Part shown: piece after piece, positions 19,034-28,183 of the stretch
Layout: the number at the start of each line of letters is the position of its first letter
Position numbering within the stretch: position 1 is the stretch's first letter
NCBI GenBank assembly: GCA_964578835.1
Contig: CAZOEL010000033.1
Coordinates: 1 to 64,000 of the forward strand
Reading direction: 5' to 3'
Length of the DNA: 64,000 bases
Source: CAZOEL01 sp964578835
GTDB lineage: Bacteria > Desulfobacterota > Syntrophobacteria > Syntrophobacterales > Syntrophobacteraceae
Notes under the pieces: model-generated
What the model saw: only the letters and a program-made list of their open reading frames with translations
Databases searched by the model: none
What the model was told of the DNA's origin: nothing
Program-made: the position numbers and the translations under genes

Positions 19034-20518
19034 ATGGGGCATCTGGAAACGTTGAACCGCCCTAGCCCATCACACTCACTGGTCAAGCGCACAGAGCCAA
19101 CCTATTATGACATGCCCGTCGTAAAGCACAGTCACTATGGTTTGAAGACGTCCACGGCGTTTTTTCTGCAAGGCGTCGGGGGGGCGTCACAAGTGATCGC
19201 CACGCTGGCGGATTGCCAGGGCCGGCAGAAGAACCTTCAGCTCATCCGGACCGGAAGAACGCTGGCGCTCCTGGCATCCCCGGCTGGCCCCCTGATCCTT
19301 ATCTCTTCTTTACACACATCCCGGCGCTGGTACAACATGCTCCGCATTTTTCGGCCGACTTCGCCCATGTCCATCGGAATATGGACACTTACCAACATGG
19401 GGCTGTTCAACTCCCTGGCCCTTGCCGGAACCGCGCTGGAAGCCTTGGGATATGAACGGCAGGGAATGTTGATCGACCGTGTCTTTGGTTCGCTCGCGGC
19501 GGCTGCGGGTGGAGTGGCCTTGATCTACATGGGAACAGAGATCGAGGAAACGAGCATGCCCGTCTGGACCGGCGCGTACCCTCATTTGTCTTCACTTTCT
19601 GCTTCGACCGGCTTCTCAAACGGGGTCGCAGCCCTCTCCCTGGCCTCTTTGCTGGACAAGGATTCCGATGAGGCCGGAAAGCGGCTTCAGCGACTGGGAT
19701 CCGTCTGCGCCGGATTCCAGATGGTCTTTGCAGCGCTCATGTTCCGCAAGCTTCACCTTTCTGTTGGCGCATCGGCAATTCACCGGCGTGTAAAGGCTGT
19801 CATTCTGCCAAGTCTATTGGCCCCAGCCGCTCTTCGCGTTCTCAACATGAGCTTACGCCAAGAGGCTCTCGCCGTCGCCGCCGATGCCGCCGCTCTGCTA
19901 GGGGGATTTTCCATTTTGACCTCGCTCGTATTGGCGGGAAAAAAGTCGGGGCAAGTCCCCGATGACTATTTCAAGCTCGCCACAACTCGTCGCTCGCTGA
20001 GCAAAACCATGTCATACAGCTCATACAGCCTTTCTGGAAAGGACTCCATCGACTCCGGCTCAGAGGACGAAACATCCAGCAAACCTTTCGACGAGGAGGT
20101 GATCAAGCCATTGAAAGCAACAGCCGAAGATATCGTTCAAGCACTGAAATCGGAGACCCTTTCGATCCTCTCGGATGGAAAGGACCTTGCGGCAAACCAG
20201 CTGACTAGTCTCGCCCACGGACTGAGAGAAACCGGAAACAAGTTATACGAGAAAGATCAACAATCCGCGGCGCAGCTTGCTGAAGCAGGGGCGGAGCAGG
20301 TCGAGCGGCTTTCCGGCTATCTGCGCAAAAACAATCTCGAAGAGATGGCGCATGACATAAAGGATCTCGCCAAGCGCCGTCCGGGCCTCTTCATTGGCGG
20401 CGCGCTGGCGACCGGTTTTCTTCTTGCTCAGCTGTTCATAAAACCCGGGGAAAGCCCGGCAGGGGAAGAACGGCCATCCCGGGTCTCGCCTTCTGCCGAA
20501 CTAGGCATGGAAGAATGA
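19034..20518 (+). CDS. NrfD-like membrane subunit with amphipathic C-terminal extension
   Basis: A 494-residue protein. Residues about 35-310 contain eight or so membrane helices in the pattern of NrfD/PsrC quinone-reactive subunits (for example the SPMSIGIWTLTN stretch near 110), fitting the role of formate dehydrogenase anchor. After a Ser-rich linker (about 325-355), residues about 360-455 form a long charged helix resembling ElaB/YqjD or apolipoprotein-like proteins, ending in RRPGLFIGGALATGFLLAQLF, a hydrophobic segment typical of those tail-anchored proteins. The start at 19034 has GGAGG before it. The join appears to be one continuous frame. The extension might tether the dehydrogenase to ribosomes or membranes, but this is inference. 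Confidence 0.82.
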   Translation: MGHLETLNRPSPSHSLVKRTEPTYYDMPVVKHSHYGLKTSTAFFLQGVGGASQVIATLADCQGRQKNLQLIRTGRTLALLASPAGPLILISSLHTSRRWYNMLRIFRPTSPMSIGIWTLTNMGLFNSLALAGTALEALGYERQGMLIDRVFGSLAAAAGGVALIYMGTEIEETSMPVWTGAYPHLSSLSASTGFSNGVAALSLASLLDKDSDEAGKRLQRLGSVCAGFQMVFAALMFRKLHLSVGASAIHRRVKAVILPSLLAPAALRVLNMSLRQEALAVAADAAALLGGFSILTSLVLAGKKSGQVPDDYFKLATTRRSLSKTMSYSSYSLSGKDSIDSGSEDETSSKPFDEEVIKPLKATAEDIVQALKSETLSILSDGKDLAANQLTSLAHGLRETGNKLYEKDQQSAAQLAEAGAEQVERLSGYLRKNNLEEMAHDIKDLAKRRPGLFIGGALATGFLLAQLFIKPGESPAGEERPSRVSPSAELGMEE

Positions 20519-20531
20519 AAGCAGGCCTCCC

Positions 20532-20969
20532 ATGAGCCAAACTCAAAAGCGGAAATCGGACGGAAATAAGGAGCCCGCCTCACAAACGCTCCACAGCCGC
20601 TCCTTCGGAGAGCTCATCACAGATCTTTTCCGTGAAAGCTTCACGATCCTGCGCAAAGAGCTGGAACTTGCGAAGCGCGAAGTCTCTCAGACAGCTTCCA
20701 AGTCAACGCGCGACACCCTCTTCCTCATGGCTGGAGCAGGGGTTGCGTACGCCGGGTTTCTTTGTCTCCTGGCTGCAGCGGTTCTGAGCTTGAGCCGGTT
20801 CATGCCCCCAAGTCTGGCCGCGCTGCTGGTCGGCCTTGCGCTCATGGGAATCGGCGCTATAGCTATGCTCCTCCATCAAAAGCTTCTTCGGGAGAAAGAC
20901 TTCGCGCCGCGCACGACAATGGAATCTCTAAATGAGGACAAAGAATGGATCAAAGACAAATTGACCTGA
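20532..20969 (+). CDS. DUF1469/YqjE-type membrane protein
   Basis: A 145-residue protein with an N-terminal amphipathic helix (ELITDLFRESFTILRKELELAK), then two membrane helices (about residues 65-90 and 95-118). This is the layout of the DUF1469/YqjE family, sometimes labelled holin-X. It sits 13 bases after the NrfD fusion and overlaps the next start by 25 bases, which indicates an operon. Family members occur in elaB-yqjD-yqjE clusters, agreeing with the ElaB-like tail of the upstream gene. No enzymatic function is known. Confidence 0.85.
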   Translation: MSQTQKRKSDGNKEPASQTLHSRSFGELITDLFRESFTILRKELELAKREVSQTASKSTRDTLFLMAGAGVAYAGFLCLLAAAVLSLSRFMPPSLAALLVGLALMGIGAIAMLLHQKLLREKDFAPRTTMESLNEDKEWIKDKLT

Positions 20970-21865
20970 AGGCCGGACAACAAAGGCTCGAAGCAGAAGA
21001 CTCCGATCAGGCGCATAAGGAACAGCTCGAAGGAAGCAGGGCGGAGAACAAAAGCGCCGGTCCGGAGTATGATCGACTGAAAATAGATATCGAGGAGAGC
21101 GAAGTCCGATTGGCGGAAACTCTTCAAGCTGTTCAGGCTAAGCTAAGCCTGGAGGATGCGGTCAGACAGGCCGGAGAAAGGATACAGCAGGCAGCTGCCG
21201 GCAAAATCGAAGAGGTTGGCGCAAGATTTAAGAAGATGGGTGAGAACATCGGCAAGAATGCGACTGAGGCGATCGGGGAAGATCCTATTCCTGCCGTGCT
21301 GCTTGGCTTGGGAATCGGCTGGATGATTTTGCAGGGTTTTACCGGAGAAGCCGATGAAAAATCCGCCGATCTCCGGGACGACAGATCCGAACGGGATAAA
21401 AAATACCCGCCGGGGATAGAAGAACCATGCGCCAGTGATTACAGTGAGGGCTGTTTCAATGAATTTCATGGCGAAGTAAGAGCAACCGCAGAGGAAGCCC
21501 GGAATCCGTCCGATCGGGCTCAGGAACAATCGAGCCATGTCGCAAGCGCGGTGAACAACAAGGCTGGAGGCTATGGAGAGCCAACTCAGCATGGCGTCCG
21601 GAGCGCGGGTGGCGGCATTTCAAGATTGGCTCGGGAAAGACCTCTAGCGGCAGGTTTTGCCGGGCTGGCCGTTGGAGCCCTCGCGGGATTAGCCGTTGCC
21701 CGGGCGTTCGGAGAACGAGGGATTTTGAGCGAAGCTCTTCAAAGCTTTGGAGGCAAGGCTCTCGAGCTTTTCGATGCCGCATGGAAGACAGCAAAATCTG
21801 TCGAAGGCGAGGTCAATCGCGCAACGGAGGAAGAGACTGGGAGACAACATACCGTCACGCACTGA
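20945..21865 (+). CDS. DUF3618-containing membrane-associated protein
   Basis: A 306-residue protein. After a charged N-terminus, residues about 40-125 match DUF3618 (DIEESEVRLAETLQAVQAKL, ending in the hydrophobic VLLGLGIGWMILQG). A low-complexity hydrophilic region follows, then RPLAAGFAGLAVGALAGLAVARAFG near 240 as a second hydrophobic segment and a charged tail. Such proteins accompany DUF1469 genes in many proteobacteria and may bind the inner membrane in stationary phase or stress; no reaction is known. Its overlap with the DUF1469 gene suggests coupled translation. Confidence 0.82.
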   Translation: MDQRQIDLKAGQQRLEAEDSDQAHKEQLEGSRAENKSAGPEYDRLKIDIEESEVRLAETLQAVQAKLSLEDAVRQAGERIQQAAAGKIEEVGARFKKMGENIGKNATEAIGEDPIPAVLLGLGIGWMILQGFTGEADEKSADLRDDRSERDKKYPPGIEEPCASDYSEGCFNEFHGEVRATAEEARNPSDRAQEQSSHVASAVNNKAGGYGEPTQHGVRSAGGGISRLARERPLAAGFAGLAVGALAGLAVARAFGERGILSEALQSFGGKALELFDAAWKTAKSVEGEVNRATEEETGRQHTVTH

Positions 21866-21970
21866 GAAAGAAATCGGAAAGGATCGCTGGCGCGTTCTCC
21901 TCCAGCCCCCTTTTGCTTCCTGCGCTATGCAAAGCGGATTGCGATTGCACAAGCAGGTGGACCTGAAGAG

Positions 21971-22867
21971 ATGAAGGCTTCTAGACTCCTCGCGTTGGCC
22001 ATAGAGTTCTGGAACCGAGCCAACAGAGACCGGCCCTTCGATCTTGCGGCTCAGCTTGCCTTCTATTTCCTTCTCTCCCTTTTTCCGTTCCTCATTTTTG
22101 TCGTTACTCTGCTTGGATACGCCAACCTGGATGTAGATGACATCCTTCAATGGCTGCAGCTGTTTGCGCCCGAAGACATCATGGGGCCCATTGAAAGCAA
22201 TCTTCATGAAGTATTCAATCAGAGAAAGAGAGGAATTCTCTCATTGAGCATTCTTGGGGCAATCTGGGCGGCATCCGCCGCCATGAACGCCATTACGAGA
22301 GCGCTCAACCAGGCTTATGAGGTCGAAGAAAGCCGCCCCTTCTTGAAAGCAAGAGCCGTCGCGATCCTCTTAACCATTCTGATGGCCATCGGGATTCTCG
22401 TATCGCTCGTTCTGCCCGTACTGGGCGAGCTGATCTTGAAGCTGGTCTCCATCTTCGTCGATATTCCCAAAACATTCCAGACAATCTGGTTTCTCGCAAG
22501 GTGGATCTTCAGCTTCTTCATCCTGGTTGGAGCCTTTGTCTGCATCTACTATCTCGCTCCCAACAGACGGCTCCAAGTAAGACATGTGGCTATAGGAGCT
22601 TTTTTTGCGGCGACAGGGTGGGAAATTGCATCCGTCGCCTTCTCCTATTACCTGAGCAACCTTGCAAACTACTCAGCAACCTATGGAAGCCTCGGGACCA
22701 TCATCGCGCTCATGATCTGGTTCTATCTGACCGCTCTGGTCATTATCCTGGGCGGGGAACTGAACGCCATGATGCATGCCCGCAGCCGGAAATCGAGCTC
22801 CGGGAAGTCAGCGACTCAGCCACGACCAAAAGCGCGGGATGCAGCTAAAGGAACTCACAACAAATAA
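21971..22867 (+). CDS. YihY/BrkB family inner-membrane protein
   Basis: A 298-residue protein with six membrane helices and family marks: QLAFYFLLSLFPFLIF near residue 32, an ISAMNA-like ASAAMNAITRALNQAY near 98, and PNRRLQVRHVAIGAFFAATGWE near 195. BrkB was once called ribonuclease BN, but that activity belongs to another gene; the family role is unknown, perhaps envelope-related transport. It follows the DUF3618 gene by about 105 bases on the same strand and closes this cluster. Confidence 0.92.
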   Translation: MKASRLLALAIEFWNRANRDRPFDLAAQLAFYFLLSLFPFLIFVVTLLGYANLDVDDILQWLQLFAPEDIMGPIESNLHEVFNQRKRGILSLSILGAIWAASAAMNAITRALNQAYEVEESRPFLKARAVAILLTILMAIGILVSLVLPVLGELILKLVSIFVDIPKTFQTIWFLARWIFSFFILVGAFVCIYYLAPNRRLQVRHVAIGAFFAATGWEIASVAFSYYLSNLANYSATYGSLGTIIALMIWFYLTALVIILGGELNAMMHARSRKSSSGKSATQPRPKARDAAKGTHNK

Positions 22868-23049
22868 CCTGCCAGGAAGAGGGGTTTTGTCATTCCGGCA
22901 TCTCTTTGGCCGAAATCCAGCCCCGTGAAAAGATGAGGCCTTCGGCCAGACAAGTGGAGCAGTCAGACGACCGCGCCACAACGCCGTCGCCTTTCAAGGC
23001 AAGGCTAAAAGCGCTCAAGCCTCAACGTGCAAAACGAGGAGGATAGAAG

Positions 23050-23604
23050 ATGGCTACCTATCCCATAACCAATCAGGGTTCATACACCTATGAAGATTAC
23101 AAGGGTTTTCCCGATGATTTTCGCTGTGAGATCATCGACGGACAGATCTATGATATGACTCCAGCGCCATCAATAAGGCATCAAGAGATCGTACTCAAAT
23201 TGGGCCGCCTTCTGGGTGACTACCTTGACACAAAAAAACATGCTTGCCGCGTATATATTGCGCCTGCGGATGTCATCCTGGCTGAGGATGAAGTGGTGCA
23301 ACCCGATGTGTTCATCGTTTGTGATCCATCGAAGCTCCGAAAGGAGGGACTGTTCGGCGTTCCGGATGTGGTCTTCGAGGTGCTGTCTCCAACCACCGTG
23401 AAGAAGGATCGCAGCAAGAAGATGAAGCTTTATCGCAGATTTGGCGTTTTGGAATATTTCTTGGTAGATCCAGAAAACGAGCTCGTCGAGAAGTATGTGT
23501 TTCCTCAGGGAATGGTTGGATTTGTTGAGTCTTATGAAGGAGATGAGGCTTTTTCTATCGACACGATAGGACTGACGTCAACCGCAAAACATCTCTTCGC
23601 TTGA
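23050..23604 (+). CDS. Uma2 family (DUF820) endonuclease-like protein
   Basis: A 184-residue protein with the PD-(D/E)XK-like core of the Uma2 family: QPDVFIV near 96, VFEVLSPTT near 115 and DRSKKMKLYRRFGVLEYFLVDP near 125-146, containing the probable catalytic Asp, Glu and Lys. AGGAGG lies upstream. These proteins are abundant in some genomes and may be linked to mobile elements, but their targets are unknown. It is a single gene, convergent with the DUF421 gene. Confidence 0.88.
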   Translation: MATYPITNQGSYTYEDYKGFPDDFRCEIIDGQIYDMTPAPSIRHQEIVLKLGRLLGDYLDTKKHACRVYIAPADVILAEDEVVQPDVFIVCDPSKLRKEGLFGVPDVVFEVLSPTTVKKDRSKKMKLYRRFGVLEYFLVDPENELVEKYVFPQGMVGFVESYEGDEAFSIDTIGLTSTAKHLFA

Positions 23605-23608
23605 TTAG

Positions 23609-23705
23609 AGTTTCAAGTTTCGAGTTTCAAGTTGAGCTTGAAGACTCGAACTGAGGGAGAGGCCGAAACCAGAAGCCATAAGCTCGAAACCCGAAACTTG
23701 AAACT
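23609..23705. repeat. Inverted repeat with 23-base arms
   Basis: Arms at 23609-23631 and 23683-23705 match in reverse complement at 21 of 23 positions. Both consist of repeated TTTCAAG/TTTCGAG units. The element lies just past the Uma2 stop in a convergent intergenic region. It may act as a two-way terminator, or be a dispersed intergenic repeat or small MITE-like element. Confidence 0.7.
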
Positions 23706-23793
23706 GGCGCTATTCATGCTTCCAGCATATCTCGCAGAAAACAAGCGCAAGCAGGTTCTATTGCCACTAGCATGTCAAATCATGGCGCCGCCG

Positions 23794-24309
23794 TTAGCTC
23801 GCCTTCACGTTTTCCAGAATGGAGTCGGAGCCGTTATTGTTGAATGGAATGACGCTGAAGTCTCCATTATTTTCGAGCACCACAGCCTCGATCTGATCCA
23901 GATCGCTGTAACCGTTCTGCCGCACCGCTGTGCGAATGTCGTCTTCCGATACTCGCTGAGCTTTCATTACTCGCTGCAAGAACCTGCCTCTGTGGAAAAG
24001 AAGCGAAGGATCAGGGGTGAGAAGCTCTCTCACCCTCGGGTCTTTGGCGGACAGCCATTCGAGAAAATACTGAAGTCCTGCGAGAATAACGAGAGAAAAG
24101 ATGCCCTGGAAAAGCGAAGTTCCCCCGGAGAGAATGGTCCTCGCCAGGATCGAGCCAAGAGCTACCACAACTATGAAATCGAAAGTGTTCATTCTGGAGA
24201 GAGTGCGCTTTCCGGACGCTCTCAGCAGAAGGACCACCGATGCGTAGGCTACTATAGCTGTAAACAAGGTGCTAAAAAAAGTTCCAATCATGAGCTCTCC
24301 TTTATTCAT
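23794..24309 (-). CDS. DUF421 (YetF-like) membrane protein
   Basis: A 171-residue protein with three N-terminal membrane helices (about residues 8-28, 40-62 and 66-86), including LRASGKRTLSRMNTFDFIVVVALGS in the second region, the family signature. A C-terminal cytoplasmic domain follows (RVSEDDIRTAVRQNGYSDLDQI). YetF proteins of spore formers may affect germination or membrane stability, but this protein's role is unknown. It is preceded by a ribosome site near the 24309 start. Confidence 0.88.
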   Translation of the reverse strand: MNKGELMIGTFFSTLFTAIVAYASVVLLLRASGKRTLSRMNTFDFIVVVALGSILARTILSGGTSLFQGIFSLVILAGLQYFLEWLSAKDPRVRELLTPDPSLLFHRGRFLQRVMKAQRVSEDDIRTAVRQNGYSDLDQIEAVVLENNGDFSVIPFNNNGSDSILENVKAS

Positions 24310-24404
24310 TGATTTTCAGGCGCCCGAAAGGGGCTATGCCTGTTTAAGGTTCCTTGCATCGGCCCGCCCTAAAGGGCGCCCCGAGCAAAAAACGCAATTG
24401 CACA

Positions 24405-26129
24405 CTACTCCTCGCCTGCAGCCTTTTTGCGTCCGAGCTCCACAATGGTCGCCAATTCGGGTCTGACCATCCGCGTCTTGGCTTTCATGGGGCTCAGCAG
24501 CTCCGTTTTGGCTTGAAAGGCGCGTCTTCCCCGGCTGACTTCCTCTTTTCTCGAACGTTCATGCCAACCCTCGCGCATGACGTGCATCACGGGCGGGTTT
24601 AGCCTTTGCGAGCTCCTCTTCGACTTGTATTCGACGTTGACAGCTTTGAGCTCGCTGTCCACATATTCGAGGAACTGCTGCAGCGCGGGTTCGTCATACT
24701 TCCTTATAAATTCTATTCTGAATATGTAGCGGCTGTTTTGCTGATCGGCCTCGGCTTTGAAATGAGCAGGGATAATGCCGGTCTGCCTAGCCGCCTCCTG
24801 CACGGCATCGATCACCTGGTTGACGCTGAGCTTTTCGCCGGTGATGTTCGCCATCCCGCGTCCTTTCCGGAGAAAGCCGACTTGAGGCGTCTTGTTGTAG
24901 GAAGGTCCCACAGTGATCACGTCGTTTATGTCATACCGATAAAGTCCCCCTGTGGTTGTAAGGAAGATATAATATTCCTTACCCTGCTGCAGTTGATCCA
25001 CAGTCAGAAAGCGCCAGGCCCTGTAGTCATCGGAATTCCGCATGACTTCATCCGCCTCGACAAATTCATAGAAGTTCGTTCCTATACTGAGAACCCCAAG
25101 GCTTCCTTCATCGGAAAGAGGAACCGAACAGCGCGCTTCACTGGACAAAAGGCCCCAATCGCGCACGGCTACCGGGCGTCTTCCGTCGGGATCGAGCCAC
25201 TCGGGAAACCTTTCTATATAGTGGCCGACTGTGCCCCCTTTCCAGCAGCCGATAAGGCTTAGCCTCGGCCAATAGTCTCCGGGCAGCAGCTTTCCGCCTC
25301 TCTTCCCCCGCAGCCATTGCAGACGGTCAGCCAAAGCAGGATCGGACGTAAGCTCCTTCATTACGACGGCTCTAATACGAGGCTCAATGGGAAGAGCTTC
25401 TTTGAGCGTCCCATGGCGGATGTCGTAGATCAAATCCTCAGCATGCTCATTCGCTTTTTCGCACAATTTGAGAATGCTTGAGGGATTGGCTGTGGCGAGA
25501 AAACGGATGTCTTTCGGGATGGCTAAGCGCATGATGGCGTAATATTTGGCTTCATAGTCTTCGATTTCAAAAACCTCGTAAGGAATGGCGTACAGGCTTC
25601 GAATGATGCGCGGCATAGACTTATAGATATGGCCGGAAGCCGAGCCATAAGGGAGGCCGGATTCCGTGTATCCTTCGACAGCGGGAGAGACCAGGCTTAC
25701 AACCTGTCCGTCAAAGATGGTTGGATGCGCTTTTCTGGCATGGTAAAGCCAAGCTCTCATGAGGTCCGATTGTGTTTGCCCCTGGCAGGTTGGAGTTATG
25801 GGTATGAACTTCGGTTTGCCCGTAGTGCCGCTGGTCTGGGCGAACATGACCGGGTCCTCGGCGGTCAGGATGTTCTTTTCCCCTCGGGTGACTCGTTCTA
25901 CGTAGTCGCTGATATCGTCGTAGGTAATGACGGGAGCCCGGGCTTGGTAGTCAGCAACCGTCTTCATTTCTCCAAAGCCGTATCTACGGCCATATTCAGT
26001 ATCGGCATTCTTCTTGAGTATGGACATGAGCAGGTCCTTTTGGGCTCCTGCCGGATTGAAAGTGAGCTTTTCGAACCTTTTGGCCGCACGATAAATCATG
26101 AATTGGATTAGATACTTGACTATAACCAT
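24405..26129 (-). CDS. GH3-type acyl-acid amidosynthetase
   Basis: A 574-residue member of the GH3 family, whose plant members adenylate a carboxylic acid and join it to an amino acid. Visible motifs are the ATP loop FAQTSGTTGKPK (about residues 92-103), LLSSEARCSVP (about 325) and YRYDINDVI (about 402), the last matching the GH3 YRxGD region. N-terminal RRYGFGEM also fits. Ten bases separate its start from the stop of the upstream epimerase, so it is in an operon with an enolase-superfamily enzyme and a hydrolase. The bacterial substrate is unknown, and a plant hormone role is unlikely. Confidence 0.9.
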   Translation of the reverse strand: MVIVKYLIQFMIYRAAKRFEKLTFNPAGAQKDLLMSILKKNADTEYGRRYGFGEMKTVADYQARAPVITYDDISDYVERVTRGEKNILTAEDPVMFAQTSGTTGKPKFIPITPTCQGQTQSDLMRAWLYHARKAHPTIFDGQVVSLVSPAVEGYTESGLPYGSASGHIYKSMPRIIRSLYAIPYEVFEIEDYEAKYYAIMRLAIPKDIRFLATANPSSILKLCEKANEHAEDLIYDIRHGTLKEALPIEPRIRAVVMKELTSDPALADRLQWLRGKRGGKLLPGDYWPRLSLIGCWKGGTVGHYIERFPEWLDPDGRRPVAVRDWGLLSSEARCSVPLSDEGSLGVLSIGTNFYEFVEADEVMRNSDDYRAWRFLTVDQLQQGKEYYIFLTTTGGLYRYDINDVITVGPSYNKTPQVGFLRKGRGMANITGEKLSVNQVIDAVQEAARQTGIIPAHFKAEADQQNSRYIFRIEFIRKYDEPALQQFLEYVDSELKAVNVEYKSKRSSQRLNPPVMHVMREGWHERSRKEEVSRGRRAFQAKTELLSPMKAKTRMVRPELATIVELGRKKAAGEE

Positions 26130-26138
26130 ATCCGTCTC

Positions 26139-27272
26139 CTATCCAACGCTCAGTCTTTCGCTGAGGTATTTTTCTATTTTGGCTGGAATTGGATCTACGC
26201 CAAGCCCCGCCCCTTCGATGGCATGTCCAATCCCACCCGGTTCAATGGCGACATCCGGTTGCGCGATATCGTCTTCGAGCAGAAAACGCCCGTAGGATCC
26301 TTCAAGCCAGACAAGCTCCTCGCACCGCGTGGCGAAATGCCTTCCGGCGGCCGAAAGGAACCCCGCCTCACCCACCTGAGCCCCCAACTGACAGCGGAAT
26401 CCCGCGTCAACAGCAGCCTGATAGATCCGACGCGCATTGATGAGACCCCCACACTTAGAAATTCTAATGTTGAAGATATGGCATGCATTGCTTTCAATGA
26501 GGCGGAGCGCATCCTCGAGAGAGCACAAGGATTCATCGGCCACAACGGGCATAAGGCCTGCTGCGGCGACGTACTGCAAGCCCGCCAGATCGTCCGCAGC
26601 GACAGGCTGTTCGATGCCTTCCAGCTTGAAAGGAGATAACGCCTCGAGCTGTCTCAGAGCTTCCTCTCCAGTCCAGGCGGCGTTTGCGTCGGCGCGAAGC
26701 GATATCTTCTCCCCAAGCTCCCGCCTTGCCGCCAGCAAGAGAGCGATGTTATGTTCGAGGTCTTTCCCTAGCTTTATTTTGACCTCAGAAAGAGCATACT
26801 TTTTCATCCTCGCGGCAAGCGCTGCAACTTGTCCGGGGTCGTTTGCGGCAATGACGCCGCTGTATCGGACTTTGTCCCGCCGCACAGGGCCCAGGACCTC
26901 GCCGGCGCTCACGCCGAAACGCTTCCCGGCAAGGTCCAGAAGCGCAAGCTCCAAGGCGCAAAACGCCGCCAGCTCGTTTCTTGGGCGTTTTTGAAGCAGT
27001 TCTTCGAGACCTGCGACAACTTCAGAAAAAGCATCGAAAGATTCTCCAATCAGAGCAGGCGCCAGTCGTTTGGAGATGGTCTCCTTAACCGACCCGGTCG
27101 TCTCGCCTGTCACGTATGGGCGCGGACAGCTTTCTCCCCAGCCTCGACGGCCTTCTGCATCCGTTACGCCGACCAGAACGCTTTTCGCTCTCCTGCGTTC
27201 TGCAAGGGCGTGCTGGACAGCAAAGCGCATGGGAATCTCTACGATCATGATGTCGATACGCTCAACTTTCAT
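26139..27272 (-). CDS. Enolase-superfamily epimerase or cycloisomerase
   Basis: A 377-residue protein of the muconate lactonizing enzyme subgroup. Catalytic KxK is in EVKIKLG near 164; metal ligands are in RADAN (about 193), GIEQP (about 219) and ADESL (about 244), and the second base Lys is in RISKCGG near 268. This arrangement fits dipeptide (L-Ala-D/L-Glu type) epimerases, o-succinylbenzoate synthase or N-acylamino acid racemases. The neighbouring GH3 amidosynthetase favours an N-acyl amino acid or dipeptide substrate, by inference. Its start overlaps the hydrolase stop in ATGA. Confidence 0.88.
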   Translation of the reverse strand: MKVERIDIMIVEIPMRFAVQHALAERRRAKSVLVGVTDAEGRRGWGESCPRPYVTGETTGSVKETISKRLAPALIGESFDAFSEVVAGLEELLQKRPRNELAAFCALELALLDLAGKRFGVSAGEVLGPVRRDKVRYSGVIAANDPGQVAALAARMKKYALSEVKIKLGKDLEHNIALLLAARRELGEKISLRADANAAWTGEEALRQLEALSPFKLEGIEQPVAADDLAGLQYVAAAGLMPVVADESLCSLEDALRLIESNACHIFNIRISKCGGLINARRIYQAAVDAGFRCQLGAQVGEAGFLSAAGRHFATRCEELVWLEGSYGRFLLEDDIAQPDVAIEPGGIGHAIEGAGLGVDPIPAKIEKYLSERLSVG

Positions 27273-28159
27273 CCGATCTCCTTCTCATACCTTTCAAGTT
27301 GAGAAGCAAGCCACTCATCGATATCCTCAACCATCCTCTCCGGCGCATCAAACTGGATGGAGTGGACCTGATCGTTATAGGTTATGGTCCTCATATCATT
27401 GTGTCCCATGCGCTTAAGGAGCCTCGCCACGCCTTCGTTGTCAATGATCTGGTCTTTGCCCGCGAGGAAAAGGAGAACCGGCAGCGCGCCTTCTACGATA
27501 CGGGCATCGATGTATCGATCCAATTTCCTGCTTTGCATGAGAAAAGCGGCCGTAGCCTGTTTTATCCGTAGGGGATCGTTCCTCAGATACTGCACATGCT
27601 GAGGCGTCCTGGTGAACATTTCGGCCTTCATGGGAAGATCGAAAGGACTTCGAGGCGAAAACCAGGAGCTCAGCAACACCTTGATCTTTATCCATAAGCT
27701 CACGTCCGCCTTCGCTCGAAACCCGGGAGTAACAAGCACGAGCCCATCGAAATCCCGTGGGTAAACAAGAGAATAGGCCATCGCAAGCTTACCTCCCCAG
27801 GAGAGGCCTATCAGGAAGAAATGGTCATATTCTTGTTTTATGAGCTCATAGAACGAACGAACATCCTGGATCAGCGTTTCGTATCGATCTATATGCCCCG
27901 AGAGAAAGCCGCGATTCTCCCGGTTGACGCCGCTCCCTCGACGGTCCAGGCAGAAGACGTCGTACCCTTTGTGAAAGAGCATACCGGCTGCGTTATCGAA
28001 CCACCCGGCGTGGCTTGCTATGCCATGCAGGTAAACAAGCGCGGTTCTAGCCGCAGGCGCTGAATGCCGGTAGGCGATATAGCCCATTTCCTTGCCGTCT
28101 GCGCCTCTATACGTCTCCTCCGCGGCCGGAGCCGCAAAGCTCTGTGCTTCCTTTCTCAT
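27269..28159 (-). CDS. Alpha/beta hydrolase (lysophospholipase-like)
   Basis: A 296-residue soluble alpha/beta hydrolase: LVYLHGIASHAGWF (oxyanion region near 43), nucleophile elbow GLSWGG near 118, acid in LAGKDQIID near 231 and His in DQVHSIQF near 265. It resembles monoacylglycerol lipase or lysophospholipase-type enzymes. The last four bases overlap the epimerase start, so it is first in the hydrolase-epimerase-GH3 operon. It might release the acyl group or amide handled by the other two; the substrate is not known. Confidence 0.9.
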   Translation of the reverse strand: MRKEAQSFAAPAAEETYRGADGKEMGYIAYRHSAPAARTALVYLHGIASHAGWFDNAAGMLFHKGYDVFCLDRRGSGVNRENRGFLSGHIDRYETLIQDVRSFYELIKQEYDHFFLIGLSWGGKLAMAYSLVYPRDFDGLVLVTPGFRAKADVSLWIKIKVLLSSWFSPRSPFDLPMKAEMFTRTPQHVQYLRNDPLRIKQATAAFLMQSRKLDRYIDARIVEGALPVLLFLAGKDQIIDNEGVARLLKRMGHNDMRTITYNDQVHSIQFDAPERMVEDIDEWLASQLERYEKEIG

Positions 28160-28183
28160 GAACGTCCCTCTTTTTCATTGCTC

